From the NCBI RefSeq assembly GCF_030272615.1, contig NC_081412.1, positions 666,110,352-666,174,351 of the forward strand: a DNA stretch of 64,000 bases, in the 5' to 3' direction. Under the pieces are notes generated by a model that made no database searches, was not told the DNA's origin, and saw only the letters and a list, made by a program, of their open reading frames with translations. The translations under genes and the position numbers were made by a program. Origin of the DNA: Cryptomeria japonica. Its lineage: Eukaryota; Streptophyta; Pinopsida; Cupressales; Cupressaceae. Numbering within the stretch: position 1 is the first letter of the stretch; each line of letters begins with the position of its first letter. Shown piece by piece: positions 47,380-57,800 of the stretch.

Positions 47380-47832
47380 AAATCGTCGGACGTACAGCGT
47401 TCTCGTCGATGAAAAGGTTCTGGAGTCGTCGCACTTCCAACTCAAACTACACAAACATCCGACGAGGATGTTGTACATGCGACGACACTTCGTAGTCGGA
47501 CGATCGTCGATGCATATTAATGGACCGACGAAACAAGCGTTGGACAAACAGCATCACCGTCGGTGCAAAGTTCCAAATTTCCGTCGACTTTCTGACGAAT
47601 TCTACAAAAGCATCCGATGGCGATGCTGCATGTCCGACGACTTTTTTGACCGGAAGAGCGATCATGCCCACCATCGGCAGAGTCCATGGGATTGTCGTAT
47701 TTCCGACGGTCAGGGGCATCATCGACAAGTCCGACGATGAGTTTTCGACAACTACTTTTGTCGGCACTCCAACGAAAATTAGTCGCAATTCCGACAATCG
47801 GCTGTCGGAAATTAGCTCCGAATGTACTAGTG
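47335..47832. repeat. Right subterminal repeats and TIR of the CACTA element
   Basis: About 500 bp dense in CGACGA, TCGTCGGA and TTCCGAC words in both orientations, ending in CCGAATGTACTAGTG. This is the normal layout of CACTA subterminal transposase-binding repeats. Local GC content is clearly above that of the surroundings. The open frames on both strands here (47347-47881) are by-products of this repetition. Confidence 0.85.
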
Positions 47833-47835
47833 ATT

Positions 47836-48500
47836 TATTGAAAAAATCAATATAAAACTGAAATCCATTTTTTAGATTCATTGAAAAGGATTCTTGGAAC
47901 TATAATTTGAGTAGAGTTTTGAACGTTTAGTTAATAGTTATCATATGTCATGACAAATATTTTTAAAATAAATAACTAAAAATGGATACATTATTTCTAT
48001 ATCCTCAAATCCAAACATGAGAACAAAGAATAATTTATGCAGTTATGAAAATATATGTTGTTGGCACACATAAAATTATAATTGCAGTTACAATTGAATC
48101 ATTCTCTTCATATATTTTTATATTGAAATGTATGTTATTGTCGCACAAAATTTCATTTATAAATTGACTCCTCTACAATTTATTTTAGATAATTTATTCC
48201 AAATCCTCTCTACAGATATCACATTTTTACTTGACCAACATTACAACAAGAGTATGTCACAAAGAGATGACCATACCATAGAAGAAAAAAATATGTTTTT
48301 ATGCTCGGCGAAGAGAAGTTGCAAAAGTTGTTTTTGATATTAAAAGTAGCAAAACAAGGGTGTTGTCCCCAAATACAAAAGTCCAGAGGGTATAACCAAA
48401 CGGATACCCAATAGTAGCACATTAACAACATATTAATCGACACTACAAGGATAAGAAAACCCTATCAACGGCACATTAGTAGCACTTCCACAACAAAACA
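47836..48500. other. Spacer right of the CACTA element, nothing recognised
   Basis: AT-rich, without coding sense. It is probably LINE 3' or unrelated DNA. Confidence 0.4.
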
Positions 48501-48518
48501 AGGGAAAAGAAAACCCTA

Positions 48519-49912
48519 TCAAGCCAAAAACCCAAAACCCAACTCAAGGAGGGGGAGAAGCACCCGGACCTTGACAAAGAGGGGTTTGGGAGAAGGGAGA
48601 AGACTTCCCCTTCCACCTATGACAATGGACAGTCTAGGCAATACTATCACAAGGATCCACAATGGAAGGATCGAGCAGGAAGGTCTCTGCAGCAAATCTA
48701 TCCTCCATGGAAACAAATTGTTGTAGCAAGCCAGTAGAAGGTTTCAACAATAAAAAAACATCAAAAGCAGGTTCAGTAGGAGTAGAACGGGGTTGCAGAA
48801 TAGGAGAACCAGGGGTGGGGATCTCAATAGAGGAGGCCAAAACAGTAGAAGCGAGAGGATCAATAGGAGTATTAGTAGTAGTGAGTGGCTCAACCTCCTC
48901 CTGGGAAGGGATAACATCCTCATGAGAGGAGTCAACCATGACTGTCAAATGATCAACAGAAGCATTCTTCCACCAAGTAGCCCTCATAATCCAACAGTTG
49001 CATCCATGGCACTTCCCCAACCATAAGAACCACATCTCTTGAGAGAGGCAAACAGATGTGAATGTCAATTAAAAAAGGGGCAAAAGTAGAGCACTCCATA
49101 GAAGACGTGGCATCATCCACCTTCAAGAAACATCCAATGGAGTTGCCAATGGCCTCGTAGCACAAGAACTCCTAGAAATGGAGAGGAAGATTAGGAAGGC
49201 GAACCTAAACTGGATGCACATTAACTGGTTCAGTAAGGGGGTTAAAGGATGTTGTCTGGGGCTTTAAAGAAAGGGACTGGTCTCGCTAAGCCCACAACTT
49301 ACCCAATACCAAATCTTTTTCCAAAGAAGAAATAAAGATAGCAATGAAAAACCCCTTAGCGCAAGGATAGAGCTCAATGTTATGTACAACCAAAGACTTC
49401 CAAGAATCACTCACCCAACGATGGAGGTTTTGGAAGTGAAGGCCGAAGTCTAGCAAATCTACCCAACAATGCATGGCAATGATAGATTTCAATATTATCC
49501 ACAACATCATGTCCACAAACCACAACAGGAGAGGATTTGGCACAAGGAAGAGGGCAAATCCCCTTAGAAGGACGAGTAGCAACTCTAGCCACTCGAGAAA
49601 AACTTCGTCTAGAAGGTCTGGAATGGGCCACAACATCAGCAGGACCAGGAGCAATCTCATCCTTAGCACCACTGCCAGTTGCAATAGGACCACCAACGAG
49701 AAGGGGTGGGAAAGGACCCGAACCAGCCAGAGTTGCATCACCAACAGGGACATCGCCACACCGTGATGCAATCGCAAAGCCACCACCATCAATACTCTTG
49801 GCACCGACAGGAGGAATGGGGGAATCCATCCGCAACATGCGCTTTCAAACCCTGTAAGGCGGGAGAGTTGTTGGAGTGTGTAATTGTTGGAGACATCAAG
49901 AGATTTACACAA
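48519..49912 (-). pseudogene. LINE (L1-type) ORF1 relic with DUF4283-like domain
   Basis: Minus strand, right to left: a Pro/Gly/Ser-rich start (49838-49407, FAIASRCGDVPVGDATLAG); after a frame change at about 49410, WVSDSWKSLVVHNIELYP and GFFIAIFISSLEKDLVLGK (49415-49288); then, around a stop, VNVHPVWVRLPNLPLHF-like text with changes. FLCYEAIGNSIGCFLKVDD (49165-49110), LPLSRDVVLMVGEVPW and LLDYEGYLVEECF follow. This order (DUF4283, then IGxxxxVDxxT, then a Cys-rich region) is ORF1 of plant L1 elements, an RNA-binding protein. The knuckle itself is lost, and ORF2 (endonuclease-RT) is absent on the left. Confidence 0.75.
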
Positions 49913-49924
49913 GAAAGATGATTA

Positions 49925-50285
49925 TGTTGCAAAATTTGTTGAAGCTATTATAATCCCTTGTTTCTTCCTCAAGGAAGATATGTGCACACCAAATTGATGT
50001 ATTCAACTCCTTGCTTATTAAGTCTTGTAATTTACTATGAAACAAAGGAATATTTTCTAATGAATCTAATTTTCAATAACGCTTGAAATGCAATTAAGAC
50101 TATCAATATTGTTCAAATCGCTTGATCTAGCAAGAGTTTTAGAAATTAAATTTCAAGAGGCCATTTGATCTAGAAGCATTTCAATTTGTTTATTTCCCTA
50201 ACACAATTTGTGAATGTATCCCTTAATATTTTATCTCTCTCAAACCTTTTCAACATGGCTAAAGATGAAAGGTAACTTGTGACCT
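49925..50285. other. Unassigned spacer
   Basis: No coding sense or element terminus seen. Confidence 0.4.
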
Positions 50286-50289
50286 AACA

Positions 50290-52954
50290 TATTGTAGATT
50301 AAATCACTTATTTTTTATGTCCATCATCTTTTGACCTTTTCTTAGCCTTGTTGCTCCTTTTGATCTCATCTTTCAACATTTCTACTTCATCCTTTGGGAC
50401 CTTTATCTTTTGAGTTGAACCATTTGACATTAGTGGGTGGGAAGTGGAAAGAGCAGATGAAATAGCAATTGGAGAAGAGAGGAATCACACCACCTTATTA
50501 TACTCTGCAAGCAATTTATTTATTTATTTGTAACATACTGAAATCATCTTGAAGCTTCTTAACAACTACCTCATTGAAAAGAGCGGTGCTGACTACCAAT
50601 GTAGCTGCTAGTGGTGCAGATGCATCATTCAACCTTTTGACAACCAAGTTCCTAATAAAATACCTTACCTTCTTTTTAATTTGTAAAATCTAGTCATCAG
50701 GAAACATTGACCACACTAACGCCGCCTCATATGGAGATCTATGACCTAATCCAAAATACAACTCCTGATCCTACTCTTTAGTTGATAAAGCTAGAAAGTC
50801 TAAAGAGTCCCTTCTTATGGAATCCAATATAATTGCAAAAGAGATGTCCCATCCTTCCAGTATTAAACATTCACTATCCCTTACAATCTACCTTGCATCC
50901 TCAAGTTTCATCTTGGATATGTTAAAATTAGCTTCCTCTAAGATTTTAGCTCTCACTTGTCCACTATCTTCATGAGTCTCCACTGCTAATCTATCTAGTT
51001 ATCTTAGAATGTTGCTCCTTTTTTTTAGGACAAAGCCCCTAATTTTTGGGGATTGCACAAACTTTTCATTAGAGAAAAATGTAGAGCGTGTTAATTTTTT
51101 GATGTTATCTATTGCCTCTTCTCTTGTTTCAAAGTTTATAATCATTCTATCTTGAGGCCTATCCTCAACCATCACACTAGGGGGGAGTTCAGATTTGTCT
51201 CTCTTCCTCGATATCCAATACATTTCCATGATATTCAACCAAAGGTTGAGGTGAATTTTTTTGTAATGTCAATGCCATATGTGGGGATTGAGGTGGTACA
51301 TTATGTCAAACATAAGATTGAGGCCTATCCATTGATACCTGAGGCAAATTGGCAATTATGGTGTATGCATTGTCTATCATTACTTTGATCCTTTTGACAA
51401 GGTCCTTATGATCAACATGTGCCCCTTTGTATGTAACGTTAATCTTTTTTTCTTCTTTTTTTCCTCTACCTTTTGTACCTTAACCCATATAACTCTTTTT
51501 ATTTGAACCTCTACCTCAAAAGAAGCAATTTGTATTTAGTCCTCAATCTTATCATGTGCATGAAAAATGGATCCCAATCTGAGCCCAACCACAGTCTCAT
51601 CAATGAAGTGTTCAGGATCACAGTTTCTAAATTTTGAAAAAGTCATCTTATATGGCAATAACTTGGAGTATAACAACTCCAATCCTTCTTTGGTTGTGAT
51701 CTCAAAATAAGAGAAAAGTATATTTTTAAGGATGAAGGATCCTTTCTTTTTATTTCTTAGATGAGTCGTGTTAGACTCATTAGACTGCCAAATAATATTA
51801 AATAAAGCAATTTTATCTAGTACATTTCTAGGCAAAACCTGGGGTGCAATTGATGCACCATGGACTTCGATGAGACTGTACCTAGAGTAGAAAAACTTAT
51901 CTCCCCAATTATGCTCCACTCCTAACTCAAGTACTTGCTCAAGGGGCCTCAAAAATTTCCTCACCCCATCATATAATCTCCAATTAATTGAGTACCCCAA
52001 ATTTTGCATCACAATATCGACAAATGATTCCTCAAATATTACATAATTGGAATTCGAACCATGCATGTCTCATAAATAGATCCATTCTTGAATTGATAAT
52101 CTCTTATTCTACTCATTTACCTTTCTCAACTTTACCTTTGAGCCCCAAGAATTTCTTCCAATATACAAAAGAATGTGACACAATAAAGAATACCCCCTGA
52201 AATGAACAATAGTGCTACTCTACTTGATATCCACAATGGGTTTGTGAAAACCATTAGAATTGTATGAGGAAAATTCAAAGAAGTTTGTGTTAAATGTATT
52301 TTGGATATTTTTGGCTATCATCATTATATGTATAGACATCTTAGCCCGTACATGGATTCCCAACACTTGAAACTGCAAAGTAAGTCTTTATGAAATAATC
52401 CTCAAAAATTTCATAATCAAAGGGCTCAACATTTGTCCTCCCAAAATGCAATAGGCTTGCCATATGAAACTGAAGTTTTAACATTGAAGTTACCTTTGTA
52501 CATATTGTATTCCCTCATCAAGGATCCAAATCAATGGGAATGTCAGCATTAAGGTTCAACATGAATGTTTCACAAGTAGATTTCTTGTCAAACCTATCCA
52601 AGAAGGTACCCTTATCACTCTAGATAGACTTTGTGTGTGGACCTTATAGCTTTTAGCCACTGCTCTAATCATGTCTACATTGACAAAACATTTGGGACTA
52701 CAAGCCTTCCCAAATCCACTCTCCATGCATTATTCATAGGCATAGGGGCTCTACTCTTATTGTATGCACACATGAACAAAATTCAGCCTTAAATTGGGAT
52801 TAAAGGATCCCCACAAGATGTTGCTCTGTCTACAAGTCTATCAGATAGAATGTCGACATCTTGGGCATGCCTTCCCCTTTTCTAAGATCCGAGCAATTGA
52901 ACAAAAATATCTTCATTCGGGCCCTTCTTAGCTCCTCTTGAAGTTCTCGCCATC
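50290..52954 (-). pseudogene. Decayed long non-pol ORF, minus strand, function unknown
   Basis: A likely start near 52954 (MARTSRGAKKGPNEDIFVQL) is followed by broken frames (SRAPMPMNNAWRVDLGRLVV near 52740-52690). The best-kept part is 176 codons at 52066-51536 (SNYVIFEESFVDIVMQNLGY, FLRPLEQVLELGVEHNWGDK, ASIAPQVLPRNVLDKIALFN). Another 79 codons lie at 51238-50999, and helical text reaches about 50500 (LNDASAPLAATLVVSTALFN). There are no transposase, RT or gag motifs. The opening basic Met-Ala-Arg text and the structure recall the other two non-pol ORF relics (13.2-15 kb and 29-34 kb). I infer the body of another pol-less LTR element whose LTRs I could not find. Confidence 0.5.
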
Positions 52955-54833
52955 ATATTTAAACTAAGGGTTTTAAGAAATGCATAAATTAGGGTTCTCA
53001 AGGAAATTTAAAAGATTCAAATTTTCCTTCACAAAATTTATATAGCATTTAGAGTACTTTTTTTCAACAACTAATCCCTAGAATATTAAGAAAACCCTTT
53101 TGCAAAAAGACATAAACTAGAAAGTCTCACCCATAATTAGCAAGAATATTACATGTAGTTTTAAACTGGAAAGTCTCATCCAAATTGGGACTATCCTAAC
53201 AAATTCTTTCTCTAAATCAGAACTTGTAAGCCGCTTCTTAAAGAAGAGGCCATAATTACCCAAAAACCATGACCCCACTTAAAAGAGTATCGATACAATC
53301 TTCATTAAGGGAGAAAATAGTTAAAAAATAAAACCCTTTAGGAGCATCAAGATCTCGATGGAGCCCTAAAGAGCCCATTTCCTCTTATCAGACCATCCTC
53401 TCAAAAGATCAACATCGGTTATAGACCCTAAAAATTTCCCAACTAGGGCATTTTTCAAGTTGGGCAAAGATTTTCCACAAGGAGATCAAGGATCTTGAGC
53501 ACCAAATCGCTAACCTTAGCAACCAAAAACAATGAAACAAAAGTACCTTGAAAGATTTGTGCCATGGGTGATTTGTTGCAAAAGTCATCCAAAACCCCAA
53601 AATAGACCCAAACACAAGTGATGAAGGAACGAGGGAACAAGAGTTATTCTTCCCCAATCTCAACAACACTACATCCTTGGGTGAAATAAATTGGTCCCCA
53701 ATCATAGCATCCACTGGAGCCACCACAGCAAAACCTATCATAGCAATCGTTGCATCTATGCCCTTAAGTTTAGAGAGTGAGAAACCCTTGCACAAACCAT
53801 GGGCAGAGTCACCTTTTCCACCATTGCCAAGCAAACACAAGTCATCTACAAACACCTTGGGTCCCTTGCAACACTAGACATGACGTTATTAGAGCCTAAC
53901 CTCAAGCTTTTGCAAGCATCCAGCAACGATCAGAAGATACACATCTTCAATGAAATGTCCACCCTACTCATCTTTAGTGCTAGAGCTGAAACCTGTGTTG
54001 CCCTTGCCATCACCCTCACCTTCATCCTTACTTTTCACTTGCAAATACTCACATATTTCTGACTTACATGTTTCACCATTTTCTAATCATGGGATATGGC
54101 TGTTCATGTATCCTTATAATTATACCCATTTGCACCCTTCTTTTTAGCATATGCTTCACGTTTTGATTAATACTCAAACATTTGTACCTTACACATTTGA
54201 GTTATTTTATTTTAATTCATCCGTATGTACTAAAGGATATGACCATGTGTTGATCACAGTTGAACATTGTAAGACTATGACGATATGTATGTTATGTAGA
54301 AGTTGTCATCATGCTCAAAGATACATGTAATCAAACACCAATTACAATAATAAAAAATTATATGATCCCAATCAATCAATATTTATAAAAGCATAGCAAT
54401 CAATTGCAAAACCCTGTGGTTAAAATACTAAAGTGTTATAACTTATATTGTCTCTGACCCTTGCCCCACAAATAATACCTCTAGCAAGAAAACAATCACC
54501 AAGCACTGCCCAATAAATAATAGCTTACAATGTTACTGGACATTTGATTTATCAAATTTTACAATGAACATGTTCCTATAGTTTTAACCTAAATTGCCAG
54601 TCAGACATGAGATGAGATGAATTTGCTTAATGCTTCATGACAATGCGATATCCTGCTAATCCTTCAATGACAATTTTCATGCTGATGATCGGGTGTAACC
54701 AAATTGTCAACAGAACAAGCAGTGCTTTGTTGAAATATAAAAATTAGTACATTATATTGTAAACGTCAAACTGCAATAACATGATTTTTAGAAAATTTCC
54801 TCCAGTTGTAAATTACAAAATTTGCAAGGCTGA
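52955..54833. other. Unassigned region between the relic ORF and SEN2
   Basis: 53409-53855 (-) is a 148-codon open frame with no recognisable domain. The overlapping frames on both strands suggest compositional openness rather than a gene. 53950-54780 includes the 3' flank of SEN2 and shows no other feature. A clear plant polyadenylation site could not be singled out. Confidence 0.45.
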
Positions 54834-57800
54834 TCATCTTTTATCTTTCCTTGATGGCACATCCTCTCGGTGTTTCTCTGCCATCCATCTTTTAATTTCA
54901 AATTCTTCAACATCATAATTGTCCAAACATGAGGGTGATGCTTCTTCAGTCTGATTGTTTTTTGGCACAATACTTACAAGTAACGTCGTCTGTAATATGT
55001 CACAAGCAAAACAAAAGACCAAGTCACTGATATTATGTAATCTTCCCTAGGTCAAACCAAACAAAAACATACTTCGGAAATACGAGGCAAGAAATGAAGC
55101 ACCTTCGCAACACTACCACAGAGGCGAAGCATAGATTGCCAGTCTGACCATGTCGTTAATCTACCTTGTCTGTCATCAGCTTCAAAAGAAACAATAACTG
55201 CATACCTGTGCAATGAAAAGAATAGCTCGAGACATTAGTATTAGAAATAAGGGTACTAACTTGTGACAGCAACAGATCATTATTGTAAATGAATTTATTG
55301 GTTTAAACTAAAAGAAGCAACTAATCTCTAATTCCTATCAACTATTGTCTTGCATCCAAACTTGTAAAAAATCACATCTAACAACAAACAAGAAGTTGCA
55401 CGATTTTATGCAAGCATATATATTTTTTTTGATTGGTAAACGGCAAAGCCAAAGGATTATATTGAAATTAATAACATTTACATGGTGTAGAGTAGATTTT
55501 ATAAATCAAAATATGGGCTTGCAAGCATATATTCAAAATGGTTCTATTTGAATAATCATGTGAAGCTTGCCTGCTAATCACCAAGTCTGTCCTCCAATTA
55601 CAGGACCCTTTCAAGACCCTGCTAAATTAGAAACAAGCTTTTGATAATGTTCTAACTGAATAATCAAGTGAAATATTAACCTCTCTACCCATTTCAGCTT
55701 GCTTTGGAAGGCGCAATGCTGGCAGAGTCTTAACACTTTCAGTCGTTTGGTAATGTGCCTTTTGCATCCTACCAAATATCTGGTGGTCATGACTGCATGT
55801 TAACATTGTGCAAGATGTCTTCAACCAGAGAATGTTTGTGTCTGAACATCATGTCTAATAACAGCCACTGCCAATGTAATGTCCCCTTTTAGGAACAATG
55901 AAATATATCCACTAAATTGCAATATAATTAACAAGTAAACAATCAAAATGAATAATAAATTATTAGATAACTAAAAGCGTTCACATCTTTTTTTATACCC
56001 TCAGGAGGTATCCCCGCGTCCCAGCCCAGCACCCAACCTGCCTTACCTTGGTCTTACATTTTGCCAAGTTGGGTTCAAGGTGGGGTGAGCTGAGGCAAGA
56101 CTAATCATCCGGGGCCACGCGGAGCTCCACAGGGGACCCACCCTGGGCATGGCTGAGTTAACTGGGTTGGAAGAGTTTACATCTTTCTTGAATTTCTGAT
56201 ATGTAGTTTGCTTTGTTTGCACAAGAAGATGATATTGATCTTAATGCAACTCTAATTGTTGTTCCTGATCTATGACTCTAAAACCATGCAATGAATTGTG
56301 TATGTCTGCCTATAACAGACCTTGAATTTGAATGCTTTACCTGATTGAATTCCTTATAATTATGCATATCTGTTCTGGAGCTTTTCCTGATTTATATACT
56401 TGAAAGATGTCTCCATGATATAACTTTCTCCCGCTCAACTGAGCCCTTCAGATTAGAGTAATAATAAAAGATTTTCTTCACACATCTTTTTCCAACTACA
56501 TTTCTTACTCTTCTTTTATATCTTTATGCCACTCAAGAAAGGCGCAATTCAATGAAAGGAGGCATTCCTTCCCAATAGACATGTCTTTTGTTAACATACA
56601 CACACTATGCTTTATCGATGTCTCTTCATAATGAAGTGTCTTATTATATATTTAATTGCTGCTGCGTTGTTAACTTTAATTGCTTCCTTCTAACATATAT
56701 ACGTATGTATCTTGGCAAGTCTGGTCAGCCAACATATGATTTCCAACATGGTAGTTCTTACCTTAGCCTTCTCTAATGAGGGTTGGCCAGCAAGGCAAAG
56801 TCGGCTAACAAACAATATAATAAATACTTTAATTTCAGTAAATCCCTATCCTTGAGGATTTCAATCACTGCCCATAATCATTAATCTTTAATCACTGTTT
56901 TTGACATATCTTTGTTTATTATTGATAAACACAAGTGTTGTTTTATAAGCGCTACCTTCATAACTGAAGATGTTAATCACTGCTTCTATAACATAAGTAT
57001 TGTCATAAGATAAGTCTTTTGCCTTTATACAAATTGCTACTGTCCTTTGTTTGCTGTTGTTACTATAAAAATCAGATATTCTTCAAGGTTTTCTGCATAT
57101 TAATAGCATTGCTGCCTTTACACAATCTTTGTAATTGCTTGTTAAATGATCAATCAAATCTCTTGATGAGATGTAATCTTAATTCCTTGGAGAATCAGCC
57201 TTTCTATTATGAAGATCGTTGTCATTTAGATAATCGTTGTCTTCTCAATTTCTGTCTTACTGTTTATTCATTGTATGAATTGTTGTCTAAGATTCTTTGT
57301 AATTACTGTTTATCTTAACAAAGCACTCCTTGTAATCACTGCCATATCTTTTTATACCGCTCCTTAGTAAATTCATTGTGCATTATGAAGCCGGTCACTA
57401 CATTACCATTGGTAATACTATAATGTCCCTATACTTGATCTTAATCATTTGTCCTTCATTGTATTGCCTTTGAAGGCTAATATCCCTTATAAAGATAATA
57501 CAAGGAGCTTTCTCAAAACTGTTTGCTGCATATCCAATATACCTAATGAAGACTTCTAAACATCTTTATTTGCGTATGCTTGCTAAGTCCAAAAGCCTGC
57601 CACACCATGGACCATGCAAGATTCTGCTACTTGTTTTGTATTCGAATTTGGATGGGGACATCACAGCCAAGTGTGAAGTCCCATGAGTGTTAACATCGTA
57701 CAAGACATCATCAACCAAAGGAGATTAATTGTCTGGAACAGTATGTCTAATGTAAACGTCCACTTCCAATTGTGATACCTCATATGACTTGAGTTGTTTG

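Larger units (their letters stand above)
34381..47832 (+). mobile_element. CACTA (En/Spm) DNA transposon, 13.45 kb, both ends and TSD present
   Basis: Left end CACTAATACATTTGG (34381). The right end read inward on the minus strand is CACTAGTACATTCGG (47832), 13 of 15 bases alike, with further similarity (TTCCGA) about 12 bases on. The trinucleotide ATT flanks both sides (34378-34380, 47833-47835), the standard CACTA duplication. Subterminal DNA is rich in CGACGA/TCGTCG motifs on the right (47340-47830), with a smaller set on the left (34400-34500). A plus-strand tnp2-type transposase relic lies in the middle. Cargo includes a Gypsy gag-protease fragment and a possible exon. The transposase has stops, so it cannot move by itself. 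Confidence 0.93.

Noticed and set aside
47347-47881. Overlapping open frames of 66-144 codons on both strands
   Set aside because: They come from CACTA subterminal CGACGA repeats, which lack stops in several frames.
53409-53855. 148-codon minus-strand gene
   Set aside because: No domain, codon texture or flanking signals support it, and opposite-strand frames are equally open.
55680-55795. Extra SEN2 exon (minus, HDHQIFGRMQKAHYQTTE)
   Set aside because: It has AG and GT borders, but the phase does not fit the neighbouring exons, which already join perfectly. The text overlaps a duplicated retroelement interior.
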